Source: Epiperipatus broadwayi (Eukaryota > Onychophora > Udeonychophora > Euonychophora > Peripatidae). From it: a stretch of 64,000 nt of DNA. The notes under the pieces were generated by a model that saw nothing but the letters and a program-made list of their open reading frames with translations, had not been told where the DNA came from and ran no database searches. Both the position numbers and the translations under genes were made by a program. How positions within the stretch are numbered: position 1 is the stretch's first letter; the number at the start of each line of letters is the position of its first letter. The stretch is from the NCBI GenBank assembly GCA_028023455.1, contig JAQFVV010001014.1:62001-126000 (forward strand). Direction: 5' to 3'. Of this stretch, positions 25,419 through 40,890 are shown in pieces.

Positions 25419-25719
25419 CCTTTTAACATATTTTATCACATTTAATTTTCTAAAATATATAAGGGCTCAAAATATACAGCTTTAACACTATATTCCACTC
25501 TCTCTTCCTACATTTAAGCATAATTTTTTTTCTAGCATGAAAAAATTAAAAAAATTAATACTTTTAACATTATATACTAAATTGCATATATCAATTCTTT
25601 AAATCACTATTAATCAAGTTTCCAAGACTATTAACATGACAATTGTAGAAGTCTTGGGAAAACTTCAACGAAAACTTTTTCTAAGTTTTATTTATTAAAT
25701 GAAAATACAGTGAAAAGCA

Positions 25720-27605
<1,886 letters not shown>

Positions 27606-27609
27606 TCTT

Positions 27610-30085
27610 TAAAATTGAAATCCTTTTCTCCTTGTTTTTTTTTAAACCCATTTTACAAATTTTCAGTTAATATTACCATGGTTACTCTGCAGAGTTTTAC
27701 TATTCATCATGCGTTTGTGTTTCTCCTCTCTTGGGGTTGATAAAATACATGTATAATAAACAACCCATTAGACACACAAGCATCTTTAACGGGACAAAAG
27801 TTCTAAATTCCTGCTCCTAAAAAACATACACTACAAAAGCATTTCATATGTCTTTTTAATAAATCTCCACATTATTATTATTATTATTTTGCACACTTTA
27901 AAACAGGTTTAACTTAAAATTTCAATATGTTTACTTCTGCATTTCTTTCCTCCTCTGATTATTTGTTAGACTTGTAAAAATTTAAACATATATCTCATAA
28001 ATTTGTTTAATTCTCTGGCTCCAAGTATGTCATTTTTGTGACTATATTTTCCTAGTAAAAGTTACACAGACTTTTAACTTATCCTTCCAAGTATAGTGTT
28101 CTATTTACTATAATAAAAGTTTATTTCCTTATTGAATGTAAGAAATCTTACTTCAATTTTTTTTTTTCAATCTTAATTATAAACTTGACATTTTCTTCTA
28201 AATTTTGTAAACTGTTTCTTAAATATCAATTATCTCTATCGATCAATTAATTTTTTTTTTCTTAACATTCACCAAGTAATTTTATAAGCTTTTAAAATTT
28301 TCTTTCTAATAAATTTTGATTGGTTTCTCCTTATAATTAATAAAAATACCTAACTCAATATAGACACATTATTGCTTTCTTAAACACTGTAGCTGTTTTC
28401 CTTTTTTTTTTTTTATGGTTATCCGGGTAAGATTAAAACAACAACTTTAACTTTTCAAACTTTTTGGGTATTATTCTGCTATAGGTAGACGATCAGGATT
28501 GTCACTTTAGGTCGCAATTAATACTAATTTCTTACTCCATGGTGTTGGTAATTTCTTTATAATATTTTATATCTTTAAAGAGTTTTTTTTAAATACAATT
28601 TTGCTGCTTAAGTCTTTAAAATTATTTAAATTTTATGATTTTTTATATAGAAAAATAAATTGAGACTGCCATCTACTTTTTTAATACTTAGTGAATCTTT
28701 TTACTTTTTTAATCGTCTGCATGATTTTTTTGCTTTAAATTCCCGGGATAAAGTGACATCAGAGACTGCTTACTCCCCTTTGATTGATCAATATCCCAAC
28801 TCAACTTGTAGAATTTTTAAACAAAATGTTTTTCTGTTTCTATTTGAAATATTAAAATCAATAAATAGTTTACAAATGAAATTAATTTAAATCATTTGAT
28901 AACAACTAAAGTTCCAATTCCAATTATATTTTTAATATATGATATTATTAATTGGATTTAAATACAAAATTTAAGAATAAATATTTTTGTTTATAAGATA
29001 TTGCAATTACAATAATTTTAAAATAAATTCTTATCTTGTGGTAAATAATTGTTCCTTCTTAGCTTCTTAAAGAAGCACTGTATTGAAAATAATTCACTGT
29101 ATTGAAAATAATTTAAAATCAACTTTATAAGTAACGAGGTTTAGTTAGATTGGCATCTATTGTATTAAGATTATAATAGATTATTTTATAAATGATTATA
29201 AATAACAACAATTATTAAATCTCTACGGAATTCTCTTTTTAAACTTTATATACTAAATCATTTATTACTGTTATACCCAAGTTTAGGGCATTATTATTAT
29301 CTTAAAATATAAATTTTAAATTTTGGAATTATAATTTACATTTTATATGCCATTCTTACCATGGATAACCGATCAAACGGTTACAATATATATATTTCTT
29401 GAAGTTGTTAGCTTATTGTGAAATATAACTTATTTTATCCATTTTTTTTTCAAACTTGAACTATTCTTGAATATTATCATATTTTTAAATGATAGATATT
29501 ATTTCAGGAAGGCAGTTTTTCAGAACTTCTTTATGCTACATAAGATGATACTGCTGATTAGTTAAATATAGAAAAAAGTGGAAAGGTGATCAAACCAAGA
29601 AATGAATGCCAAGCCACTCATTTTATTCAAAATGTAGTAATAATAATGAATTCCATGTTTTTAGCTTATATCAAGATATACTTATAATTTTACATGTGAT
29701 TGCCCCTTCAGTGTCTTTCAATTATTATTTTAGAAATATCTTAATTTTAATATCCACATTAGCTTTTTTCTGTTCTAACTATTCCTATTAATTTTTTTAT
29801 CTTATCAATAACTGACTAATCAAAAAACCAGTCATAGATTGATTAAATTTGTGCTTTTTTTATTTTATATATCTACTTGGCTGTAACATCAAAATTAAAA
29901 TTTTAAAAACATTATAAGTAAGATGTTAATTTATTTTTTTTCTATTACATCGCTGTAATTGTCCAGATTATAAACAAGTCGTCTCGCAAAATAATTGTTT
30001 ATCTTATTGCTTTTCATATAATACTTCATGTTTAATTAACTATTGTAAACAATCTAAATAAATATTACATATAAAATTGTATTCA
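27610..30085. other. A+T-rich DNA, no gene seen
   Basis: T-runs dominate. GGTTACAAT followed by (AT)n occurs at 29379, the same border octamer as elsewhere. Frames near 28.7 and 29.6 kb show no recognised domain. Confidence 0.5.
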
Positions 30086-30104
30086 TTAAAAAGTGATAAT
30101 TTGT

Positions 30105-30965
30105 ATTTCTTTAGAATTCACTGAGAAATTTGGCTATATGCAGATTGCTGACATTGTACAGCCTACAGATTGGCCTCCACCTGCTGATAGTTGCTGGCTT
30201 GACATCTTGCTTCATGACATTCACAAATTTAACAATATCTCAGAAAATACCTTTCATGCTAAAGTTACACTCTGGCAAGCATATCAACTAATCAACCCTC
30301 AGGTTACCATTATTAGACCAAAACTTGGCTTATCCAATGACAAACTTGTAGTCCTTTTTAAATTTTGGGCATTGGAGCCAAAGCTTTTGGACTACCTAGT
30401 TAAAGTCAATCTTCATGCTATGTCTACAAACTGGTTCCTGAGCTGTAGGAGACAAATAAGTGAGATTGATCCATTATGCTCTAACTGCTGCAGACAAGAT
30501 GAAACATTTGACCACATCATCTACTCCTGCACCGGACTTGGGAATATTAAAATGTTTCCCTATCAGAACTCTAAAGTGGACTTCTACAAGATTATCTCAA
30601 TTAAGAACTGCCTGCATTCTGGAGACATCCCAACCATCAGACTGTCGATTTTCTTGACATTCTCTATATGGTTGGCAGATGTAAGAAACAATTTACTCGG
30701 CCTTTTCCAGATATTGATTCTTATTTTCTACAAACTCTTAAAAAACTTAAAGACAGAGACAGAATCTTATCTACAAAATTTTTATATGAGGAAACTTGGA
30801 AACTTTTTCAGCTTTCTAGATAAAGTCCTTGATGATCAAAATATCATGTATTAATTTATTAAGTTTTGTTCTTTTTTACCATGATGTTATCAGGTAATTA
30901 TTAATTATGCCTACAGTACCATTTGTAAATATATATTATTTGTTTTAATAAAGTTATTTTAGAAA
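30105..30965 (+). pseudogene. 5'-truncated LINE fragment with 250-codon open frame
   Basis: The longest uninterrupted coding relic in the window: about 250 codons open to a stop at 30852-30854. It encodes the C-terminal part of a non-LTR retrotransposon protein: W-rich and H-rich linker (WLDILLHDIHKF), a FKFWALEPKLLDYLVK helix, NWFLS, then a knuckle C-X2-C-X8-H-X4-C (CSNCCRQDETFDHIIYSC, about 30477-30530). After it comes IRLSIFLTFSIWL and a Lys-rich tail. An AATAAAG signal sits near 30948. There is no RT catalytic motif, so it cannot be an autonomous gene. Openness of the frame suggests a younger insertion than the other LINE pieces. I could not delimit a target duplication. The apparent ATG at 30093 lies in host flank and is not meaningful. 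Confidence 0.8.
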
Positions 30966-30969
30966 TTAA

Positions 30970-32228
30970 ATATTGCTGCATATCTATAACATATAGACAA
31001 ATCGCTTTAAATGTATAAAAATTTAAATATATTGAGCCTATTATCATATCACTAATTTTAAATTCATATTTAATAAATATACCATTTAAAAGAATGACTT
31101 GTGTTTTCTAACTAACACTGAAGCGATGAGATAGAAATGTCTTAATATATTTGAGAAAAAAGAAGGCTTACATAGATATCATTATCCAATTTTATTTAAT
31201 GCTTTTTCATTTAACGTTTATTAAATTTTATTTGCGCATATTTAAATCGACATACTGTAATAAATATTCTTGCTTTTAATAAATAAAATTTTTAAAAATA
31301 CAATATTTGTAAAAATGGATTTGTGCAATGATCTATGAAATTTTAATGAGAATTTTAAAAAAGGATTTTTTATCTGTTTATTCAAATAATAGTAGCAAAA
31401 AATGACAAACTGTTTTATACAAGTTTTAGATTCTCTAATGACAATGGTAAATGATTTTAAGAAATTCTGTGTAAGAACCGTCTTAGTTTTGTATATTTCA
31501 CAAAAAAAAAAAAAAAGAATATAACTGTATATATTAAAATATTTTCTGATATATCCTATGACTTTCCAAATATAGTAAGGGAAAAATATGATTTTTTTTT
31601 ACTCACAGGATATCATTGCCTACTGCTAAAAAGTAAATCTAGATGCCAAAAGTTTTGGATTCTACAATCCTGGCTAAAATTTTTTTTTTTTTTTTTTTAA
31701 AGATATAATTTCTACTGTATAATATGTCTTATCTTTACACCTAATTTTAATTTTGATTCTACATATTTTCCTGCAATATTTGTTTAAAGAATATATCGCA
31801 TTCAATCTAATCTTAAATATACTTTGTACTATTGCAATTATTCACTTCCATGCTAGTTAACTGATTTCAATCTGGTGCTACACAAACTTGTTAAAAATTA
31901 TAATCCATGTAAGCATTTTCTATGGTTCACAGACTCACATAATGTGAATATCCCTTTATTCTTTTTATTTTGCAATAGAAATTTAATTCTTCTAGTGTGG
32001 CGTCTAGAACAGCTTTATATGGCAATTGGAAAATCATTTTTTATTTTTTCACTTTTAGTGAACAAATCTTTATTGTTTATTAAATATTTATATATTTATC
32101 TTTAAAGTTTAAAAATTCAAATTATTATTATTTAAACAAATGCAAAAAACAGATATGATCTTTATGATAGGTGTTTCCTATTTTGATGCTTTATATTTTC
32201 TGTTTCAGAATTTTACACTTATTTCTTT
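30970..32228. other. A+T-rich DNA, no gene seen
   Basis: Homopolymer-rich (A16 near 31501, T18 near 31680). No feature supported. Confidence 0.55.
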
Positions 32229-33648
32229 TAGTGGTCTTCAACCTTTGGTCCATGGACCAGTGCCAGGCTGTATATGTTTTCTGCTGGTCCATGCTAGACT
32301 GGCAAGAAAGTTTGTAATAACAAAATAATAAGATTTTAAACTTTTAATTAATATAAACAATTTTTATTTATTTTTTCATAGCAACTGCTTAAATAAAATT
32401 AATTATAAATCAAAATTTTATTTAAATTATTAGATAATACTATAATTGCTAAATAATAATTGAAGGAATTTATCTGAAAATGCAATCTTTAAAAGGCAAA
32501 GCATTTATTGGTCATATATAGCAAAAAAAATTTATTGCATTTGTATCAACTTTTGATTTTGTGTGTGACATTTCTTTTTGAAATTGTAAACTTCACAAAA
32601 TGGAGACAAAAAAGTCAAACAGCAAAATCTTTTCAACTTCTTAAAAAGAGATAAGGATAATATTCCAGTAAAAAGTGATGCTGATACTGAGAGTATGACA
32701 AGTACTCATGTTTCATCTCTTGAAAAAATGAGGGAAAAGAGATTTGTCGATACTTCAGAATGTGCAGGAAAAAACAAAAACAAAAAAGATCATTTTATTA
32801 GAAATTACAGTAAGGAGTATTTAAAACTTAGTTTCATAGTTGCTCTTGGCAGTAAATGATCACCACAGTCTTTATATGTAGTATATTCCAAAATTTTGTC
32901 AAATGAAAGCTATGTGACACTTTACCAAAACAACCTTTCAGCTTAATTTTCCCAGTGGCTTTACAAGTGATCCTCGGGTGACTTCAAGAGTAAACAAATA
33001 ATGCAATCTGGTATTATTTTAATCTAATTTTTCCCATTAAAAAAAAGAAACCGCACAAAAACAAAATCTAATCAATCATACATAAATTAATTTGTTTTTC
33101 TAGTTATTACACATGTTTATAGGGGGAGTAGAATTAAATTTTTTATTATTTTTCTAAAAAAATTCAAAATTTAAAAAAAAAGTTTTTTATTATACAAACT
33201 TATATATATATATAACTATATAACTTTATCTTATATATTTAACATTAAATACAGATATTACATTTACCATAATCAATGTCATGTAATTACAATAGCTGTG
33301 ATATTTCCCAACATTCATGTGAATAACATTTCATTCTTGCATGTTTTAACAGTGAAATAATAAATGTAGCAATGCAGGGACATTAATGAGAATGATTATT
33401 ATTGTACTGATTTCTGTAGCAGTATGACTGTGCAACTTGAGAAAGAGTGTTCAGCATGGGAAGGAAAGCAACACCATTACAATACATGGTAACTAGGGTG
33501 TTGTTTTGGTCAGTTTATAACAATTATGTTCATCTAAAATTAAGCAGTTTAAATCTTTAAGAAAATTTATCTGTAGACTTCTGTCGGTCAGCAAAATCTT
33601 ATCCTTAATTTTGCCAGTCTGCAGGTGTGAAAAGGTTGAAGACTACTG
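32229..33648 (+). mobile_element. Decayed hAT transposon (~1.4 kb)
   Basis: The ends are inverted: AGTGGTCTTCAACCTTTGG at 32230 and, inverted, AAAGGTTGAAGACTACTG ending at 33648. CAGTGGT.CTCAACC-type tips are typical of hAT elements. Just inside the left end, GGTCCATGGACCAG is another palindrome often found there. The interior includes a plus-strand relic of the transposase N-terminus (next entry). An 8-bp target duplication is not clear (flanks ATTTCTTT and TTTTAGAA), so ends may be shifted or eroded. Much of the transposase, including the catalytic part, is missing. Confidence 0.7.
32580..33000 (+). pseudogene. hAT transposase N-terminal relic (BED-type finger region)
   Basis: Across frameshifts and stops, the plus strand reads KKDHFIRNYSKEYLKLSFIV, then ALGSK-stop-SPQSLYVVYSKILSNESY and NNLSA. 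This follows the plan of ZBED5-like hAT transposases, R-x-Y-x-x-x-Y-L-x-x-G-F followed by P-x-C-V-x-C-x-x-x-L-S-N. Here the two zinc-binding cysteines appear as Tyr. The identification rests on that ordered pattern only. Non-functional. Confidence 0.55.
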
Positions 33649-33659
33649 TTTTAGAAGAC

Positions 33660-33964
33660 TACAATTATCCTGTATTTTTTGTTAAATAAATATTTATTTT
33701 ATGTGACTTTTTTATTCTAAAATTTTATTAATTATAATATTTATTTTTAATGTATAATTAATAAAATTTATTTTAAAGTAAAACATATGTTATAAAATCA
33801 AAATAAACATAACCCACTACATTGGTTTTTCCATCTACAAATAACTAAATAAATAAAATGAAAAAAGATTGTACAACAATAAATATTGAATTATTTAGTA
33901 CATAAAAAATTTTTTCAGCAATGCTTTGTTGCCTTCTTCAATATATCATTGCAAAAATTTACAG

Positions 33965-33967
<3 letters not shown>
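33660..33967. other. A+T-rich spacer, no gene seen
   Basis: Contains a short TTTTATTAATTATAAT / ATAATTAATAAAAT inverted repeat near 33723-33770 and nothing else recognised. Confidence 0.5.

Positions 33968-34016
<49 letters not shown>
33968..34016. repeat. (AT)n microsatellite
   Basis: Pure AT dinucleotide run at the 3' side (minus-strand sense) of the tRNA-like repeat at 34017-34210. Confidence 0.97.
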
Positions 34017-34019
<3 letters not shown>

Positions 34020-34212
34020 GATTTGAACTTAGACTTTCAAGCCACTTCACTATCTAAACTATCTCATATAACTGATACACATGAACACACACATGCAGAA
34101 AAAATAAATAGTCACCAATATATGTATTTCATGCTAAACCAACACTCATCACTTAGTCCAGACTTCCATCTCCCATGCACATATATATAATCAGTGCTCA
34201 CATATTCTTTGG
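34017..34212 (-). mobile_element. SINE-like repeat, copy 1
   Basis: About 190 bases whose minus-strand sense matches 46448-46645 on the plus strand at roughly 80%. A third partial copy lies at 62.67-62.75 kb. The minus-strand end reads CTAAGTTCAAATCCC, a good tRNA B box (GTTCRANNCC), preceded about 30-45 bases upstream by a plausible D-arm (TGAGATAGTTTAGATAGTG). A tRNA-like part at the 3' end of the repeat is unusual. Open frames on the other strand are long in both copies but probably incidental. Confidence 0.55.
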
Positions 34213-34297
34213 AGTTGTGCTGTTTGAAGTTCAGACTTTATATTTATTCAGGGGGGTTACTGAAAAAAATATGTTTGGAAAAATAATTTGAACATTT

Positions 34298-34725
34298 TAT
34301 ATATAAACTTTAAATTAAACATAGCTCAAGTATTTGTAAACAAAGGGAGTAAATCATCCTCTCCTCAGGATATAAATTAAAAGCACTCTAAAGATTGAAC
34401 AAAGAATCAAGAATAGAATGAATTCTCTTATTTTTGGTAAATGATGTTTATAATCATATCTTTTATCAGCCACATCAAATATGGCACTTAAAAGTTATTA
34501 AACTCATAGACAATGATACAAATCTGTGATTGTAATAATTAAATAAGATTTAATATGTAAACTTTAAATTAAACATAGTTCAATGTATATGTAAGCAAAA
34601 ATAATAAATCACCCTCCCAGGCTATGACTTAAAAACTCTCTAAATGTTGATCAAAAAATCAAGAATAGAATAAATCCATCTATTCCTGGATCTCTGGTGT
34701 TTATAAGCATATCTTTGTCATATAT
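34298..34725. repeat. Two ~175-bp direct repeats, ~252-bp period
   Basis: AAACTTTAAATTAAACATAG begins both copies (about 34306 and 34558). They share the further landmarks AATCACCCTC/AATCATCCTC, AAGAATAGAAT and GTGTTTATAAGCATATC-like ends. Identity is perhaps 80%, and the intervening 75 bases are unrelated. Followed by (TA)n at 34722-34740. Confidence 0.75.
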
Positions 34726-34737
34726 ATATATATATAT

Positions 34738-34780
34738 ATACACACTGATGAAGATAAAACCTTGTAAAAGAAGTTTTTAT
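34738..34780 (+). other. Possible PLE terminal-repeat motif
   Basis: CACTGATGAAGATAAAACCTTGTAAAAG after a (TA)n tract resembles the CTGATGAAG..GTAAGG segment at 50.3 kb, which I interpret as a degenerate hammerhead-like PLE terminal-repeat core. The GAAA box is not preserved. Confidence 0.25.
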
Positions 34781-35284
34781 ATATTAAATATTACAATATT
34801 TGTTGCTAAATAATATATTTCAATTTTATTAATACATTTAAAATAATTATATACAACTTTTTTATGTTCTTATTAAATAAAAATTAGCAATATATATTTT
34901 TTTTATGTGAAAAAATTGCTAAAGTTGTTCTTGATTATGGCAGTAACTCAAAAAAATTTAAACAGTAATTCTATTAAAACTCAAATTTTCAATCTCATCA
35001 TTTGTAAGAGTGAACTTTACATTTCTTCATACATATTTTTGAATATATATGTATTCTTTGTAAATCTCAATGTATTACCTCTTTTCATGAAAATAAGCAC
35101 TCATTGACTTCCAGTTCAGATAAAAAGATATAAATTATTAAACATAAACTAATTAATTGTGCTGAGCCAGCTTTCAGCAAAACACTGCCAGAATCATAGC
35201 TGAATAAAGTTATGCAATACAGATAAGCTTATATAATTGATATTATTTAATATGTAAATGAGGCCCAATATGCAAATAAAATAA

Positions 35285-35623
35285 TTAAATATTCCATTTT
35301 TGACAAGAGAATATATAAATCCTATTTGTTGATGGAATGTAGATCTTTTGCAATTGCCCAACTCTTTTTACTTCTTTTCCTATTTTTTCTTTCCGAGAAT
35401 ATTGTTTTAACATTTGATGAAGAAAACATATGACAATGGTACATTCATGATCCAGAAAGATTGATCTGTATTCAGTCTTTTGTTTAGCTCTATTATATAA
35501 ATATGTGTGTTGGGTAATTCTCATGGATCTATTTGTATGAGATTCCCCATAATACATAGAGATGCAGAAAAAGTTTGTACATGCACTTTTATAAACCACC
35601 TGGGATGCATGATCCACAGGCAT
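35285..35623 (-). other. 112-codon open frame, possible GIY-YIG relic
   Basis: An unusually diverse minus-strand frame for this window. VVYKSACTNFFCISMYYGES, then R-x-x-x-x-x-Q-H, resembles the pattern Y-K-x-x-C..YIGET..R-x-x-x-H of PLE-type GIY-YIG endonucleases, but the second Cys spacing and later catalytic residues are not convincing. Either a decayed endonuclease of a second PLE family or chance. The minus-strand ATG at 35621-35623 is the first in frame. Confidence 0.3.
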
Positions 35624-35699
35624 TTGTCTTTAGTATTGTTTGACAATTTATTAAGAGAAGGCAGCAATCTAAAGCAACTCTGTATGTGTTAGTGAAAAT

Positions 35700-37822
35700 G
35701 TTTCTAAGGCTATTTGAAATATGTGGGATGAAAGGAAGGCTTACCAAACACTTTATCATAGTATTCTTTGTAACTACACGTGTATTAATCTCTGATATAC
35801 ATCCTTGAATATTATTATGAAATGTAAATACTATAATAATTTCTGTTTAGGATTAGATAAAAAGTAATATTTCAAAATAAATTTCTTTTCAATTTTTATT
35901 AATCAGACATTGGAATTTAAATAATATATGATAAAATATATAAAAATTACATTTTTATTAATTAAGATTCAAAGTACTTTCATTTAAAATATGAAACATA
36001 TAGTTGCTGACTTAATACTTGGTCTATATAGCTACATAAATCTCATGATGGTTAAATTTTCAAATCTTTGTTTTTCATTATCAGAAACAAAAATGGAGAG
36101 AATATATGATGACAATGTGTCCCATTTAGAGAATACCAGTTACAAAATGATTCTAGCAGCCTGAAAACAAGTTTAGTGGTACTATTCATTGCTTGGAGTA
36201 GTACTTCTGAAATTGAAATAAAAATGTTACAAATAGATAAATTGTAATTAAAAAAAACTATCATTTAGAAAGGTCAGATAATTTTATTTTTTATTACAGT
36301 AAATATTGCTGATTTTAGAACTTACATGTCTTTTGAAATTATTTAAAATGACATATGATCCATTAATATACATATATCCTAAAGTAAGAAGTTTTTAGCA
36401 AGCTTTTCAACAAATGTAAAACTGTAGGTTCAAATGTAAAAAATAGATACTTTTCAACTCTAATTATGTGATGTATCTATACTTAAATTTTGCTGTTTTA
36501 TTAAAAAATAAAATAAATATTTAATTAAAATAAAATCATAATAGTACAAAAACATGTACTTAGAGATTAAATTTCATGCCTATAAAATCACAGTAATCAT
36601 TAAAATATTAACTGAAATAATGTCAGTATTTTATGTTTTTTTTTATATTGTTTCATGCAATAGTATAATGGTGCAGTCAAAATGTAAAGGTTTTTGAACA
36701 TCATTAACTGTTATTGATAAATAATTGTAGCCAGTCTAATTATAAAAAAACTAACAATATAGAGAAAATGATAAAGAATACAAAACAATTATGGATCTAA
36801 TATTAGTATGTGATTAATGAAAGGTTAAAAATGTGATTACATTAACCACTATTAATATATGAAAATGATTAAAACAGTGAAGCTTATAAATAGAAGACCC
36901 TACAATAATCAAAGTAACCAAAAATAATAAGGTAAAGAAAAGAAAATTGAAAGAGAATAGTTAAGTCAACAAAATGTTAGTTTGTATCAAGTGATTAGAA
37001 CTATTAAGTTCAATATATCACTGGAATGCTCTGATATCACATGACTTCTCAAGAAAATTGTCTTAAGTAAGCCCCTTTTTATAGTAATTAAAGTTATATA
37101 CTTTTCATAGTATATATCATTTTAAATATTTATAACAATGCTCTTATGCTTAGGTCTACTTTTTACAAAATAAATTACTTCATAATAATTTTTATGTATA
37201 ATCTTACTACTTAACATAACAGTTCTTTTCTTTGCCTGAAAACAAATGCAGGTAACTAATTAATAGAGTAAAGTGACTAATCAATTTTACTTGATCATTG
37301 TTGATAATATATTTCCATTTTTTGCCCATTCTATTAGCACAAATAATGAAGATAATTCTATTATGATCTACATTTTTTTAAATACAATACTAAGCTCTGT
37401 TCAAATAAAATTATGCATCCCAAATATATTTTTATCAAGCTAGTATGTGAACTATATCATGATTATATTGTGATAGAAAAAAAATGTTTCACTTCATTGT
37501 AAAAGCTATATTCATACATTTATTAACAAATTTTTGATAATTGGTTACAAACTTTGAAGCTCTTATTACTCAGACAGTTACATTTTTCATTTTTGCACTA
37601 ATATCTGGACATTATGTGCTGTTTTATTTTTAATAATTAAAAATATAATTATGTAAAATAGTATTTATTTCAAACATCTCAAATTTAAAAACTTTTTATA
37701 TCCAGGTAATTTTACTTTTAATTTACCTTTATTTAGTTTACTGCATACATTGACATTACAGATTATTTATAAGTCTTGTTAAAACAAAATATTTTTTTAG
37801 TATGGACATTGTAACATAGATA

Positions 37823-37825
<3 letters not shown>
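35700..37825. other. A+T-rich DNA, no gene seen
   Basis: No supported element or gene. ATTGTAAC occurs at 37808, 18 bases before the next (AT)n array. Confidence 0.55.

Positions 37826-37909
<84 letters not shown>
37826..37909. repeat. (AT)n microsatellite
   Basis: Pure AT run of about 84 bases, bracketed by ATTGTAAC (37808) on the left and, inverted, ATTACAAT (37916) on the right. Confidence 0.97.
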
Positions 37910-37912
<3 letters not shown>

Positions 37913-40799
37913 GCCATTACAATTTAGTCACTAGCCAAATTTATAGTAATGTGCATGTAGAAAAGGTAAAACAAAATCATCATCACAATTTTATATAATC
38001 ATAAAAGAAGCTGTAGGGCAGCCAAGTTCAAACCCTTCCAGATCAAAATTTCAAAAGCTTTAAACAGAAAGAATGGGTCCACAATTACATGCTTTACTTG
38101 TTTGTGTGTTGATAGAAAGGTAATACACACATTTAAACTATTTAATATTTAAATTTTCTGTTAAAAAGCAAAGTTATAATGCATACATATAGGCAATGTA
38201 TGTGTAAATTATTTATTTGTTTTATATTTCAAATATTCAACATTTTAACTTTCTTTAAAACTAACCTATGCTAGATCAATTCTAATATTTTATTCTATAC
38301 TTCTATTTTGCTTTTCTTTAATTATAAGTGGGATTTAAAAGTTACAGACTTAATTAAATAATTAGGTTATAATTACTAAGCTAGCAATTATAGTATTTAA
38401 GGTTAGTTTATGAATGATTTGAAAGAATGCAGGATGTGTGTACATTACATACAAAATTTTACATTTCCTAAATATTGAAAGAAAAGGAAGTATTAAATCT
38501 GTTAAATTATTTTTTTTGTACAATTTTTTTTTTGTTAAAAGAGGAAATCTGTTTAATTAGATATCGATCTTTGTAGTAGATTTTTTGTAAATGATTGTCA
38601 CTTTGGAGCTATAATTTTTGAAATTTTCTTATCAAGATCTAAAGAAGGAAGCTCAAAGATTTGAAGTGTTACCTGGATGTTAAAAAGAAAGAAAAAACAA
38701 AAGAAAGGAAATAAGAATTGAGTCTATTTTTTTTTAAAACAAAAGTGTCTGGAAAAAGGATTAAACTTTTCAGTTGAAAAATACTTTGGTTGAAAATAAA
38801 TTAGAGATCTAATTAAAACAACTTTGTCCAAAAATAGCAAGTGATGCTATCTCTGATTGGTTAAATTAGCTAAAAATTGGATATAAAAAGCTGTCTTAGA
38901 TTATTATTAGGGTGATTGATTCAGATATTAAACTATAATATTGAACGTTGAAAATATAAGAGATGGCAGGTTAGAAAAATTATATGTATGTCCCATCGAT
39001 TCCGGACCATCTGGGGAGGCTGCACATCACATAGGAAAGAAAAGATGTCTAAAATAATATTCTACACCTTTCAACTGACCAGATAAATAAGATGTTTTTA
39101 ATAGAAGGAAGAAAGCATTCACCTGCATTCAAAGAAGATGAATTAATCTACTGATAAATATTAATCATCAAGTCCAATTAATTGTTCCAACAACTGATTT
39201 TAAACTCAAGAAAATTTACAAATGGGAAAACAACTGCTGTATTTCATCCACATGCTTGACAGGAAGAGAAGAAAAATTAATATAATGATTTCCAAATTAT
39301 CCACTAAAGCAAATAACCTCAATAGAGTCACCATCATCAAATAGTTATCAACCTCAAGAAAGAGATTGTTCCCAGTAAAACGGAAATGGTAGCTGAGAAA
39401 TATAAGCATTATACAAGACAAGTTTGAACCCTTGGAAATTCGCCACAAACAAAAAGATCGGTAATATGACTTTTTATATCTATTTTCTTTATGATATCAG
39501 TCTTAATAAACATTTTAGCAATAAAGTGGTATATTTTTATTTAAAGAACTTTTAAAGACTATTCAGATCGATTAAAACAAGAATGTCTTACTAATAATAA
39601 CTTTGAGCTTCACAAATTATCTTGAATGTATCAAAATTATATGTTTATTAATTTTACAGTTATGAAATATGAATATGTAAAACAATTTTTTTTTATGGTA
39701 TTATGATTTTAGTTTTAACTAATATATTATCATTTTGGTTTTAAATAATAGTTTGTTATCATGGGATAAAACACGCACATACATAATGGTATTTTATATG
39801 TGTATAATTGCATTGAATGTGGAGTAACAAGTAGTGTTAGAATATTAGATTATTTTGTTTCAAGTTAAGTATAGATTTCAGCGCTTGGAAGGGAGGGGGA
39901 GAAAATAATTTAAAACTCTTTTCTAAAAACTTGTTCTTGCCATTTTTACTAACATTTTTTTTTACATTCTATTTACATGTTGGATTTTAAAGTATGTGTG
40001 CTAATGAGCAGATAATATTTTTTCTTAATACTTTTCTCATGGAGTGAAAATCATGGTCAATGTGACGTCCAACTTAATACAAAATACATTTGAAGGGAAA
40101 GGGGGAAGAACTTAAAATTAATCTGAGGATTGTTATATAATCAATTATTATTATTCATGTCAATTTTCATATTTATCTGGAAATTTTTATGTATATGTTA
40201 GAAATGTAGTAATAAATATTAGTTTGTTTTATTAAATGAGGCGTATATATTTCGTTAAGTGTAGTCTTTGTTAAGTGTGATTATTCATCATCATCAATGG
40301 TTGAATATTAGTTATTTAAGATATAAGTAAGTATGCTAAAATTAAGCAATAATTATGCATTTCTTTATAAAATTTAGTTTTATGTTTAGGCTTAGTCCTA
40401 GAGCTGTAGTTGAAACCCTTGTCATTATTGTTATTATTATCGTCATCATCATCATTATCAACGTTTTAATTAATGAGCTGTTTAACTGTTTAAAGGCCAT
40501 AAATAAATATTGATTTTATAATATTTAGTGATTTCTTAGTATTATTATAACCACATCCCATCATCTATTTCATGCAAGGATGAGTGAATTGCCATCCTAA
40601 ATTAGTTATATATAATCTGAGCTAGTGAACTTATAAAAATATTAAAACACATTTGTTATGTTAAGATCTGAGAAATGATTTATGTCTAATATACTCCACT
40701 TTGGTTTAAAGATGTTTTACTTTTACCTAAATATTAGTGCTTATAGTGATATGGCTCAAAAAGCAAAATCTTCCATTTTATTATAAATAAAGTACCAAG

Positions 40800-40890
40800 A
40801 AGGGATTCAAACCCGGTACATGTGAAAGGTTATTGGATATAACCATGTCTAGATTCAGATAATCTAGTGGCACCCTGCTAGACCATATTC
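40800..40890 (-). mobile_element. tRNA-like segment in duplication copy 1
   Basis: The minus strand reads GTACCGGGTTTGAATCCC, an excellent T-arm/B-box match, followed by TTCTTGGTACTTTATTTATA. It could be the end of a tRNA-derived SINE, but no A box is evident upstream. The same segment is in copy 2 at 43889-43979. Confidence 0.4.

Noticed and set aside
40094-40113. Standard LTR retrotransposon with PPT here and PBS at 41130
   Set aside because: A purine tract is present, but no TG-starting LTR follows it directly, and no gag-pol coding lies between primer site and tract. Kept only as an alternative explanation.
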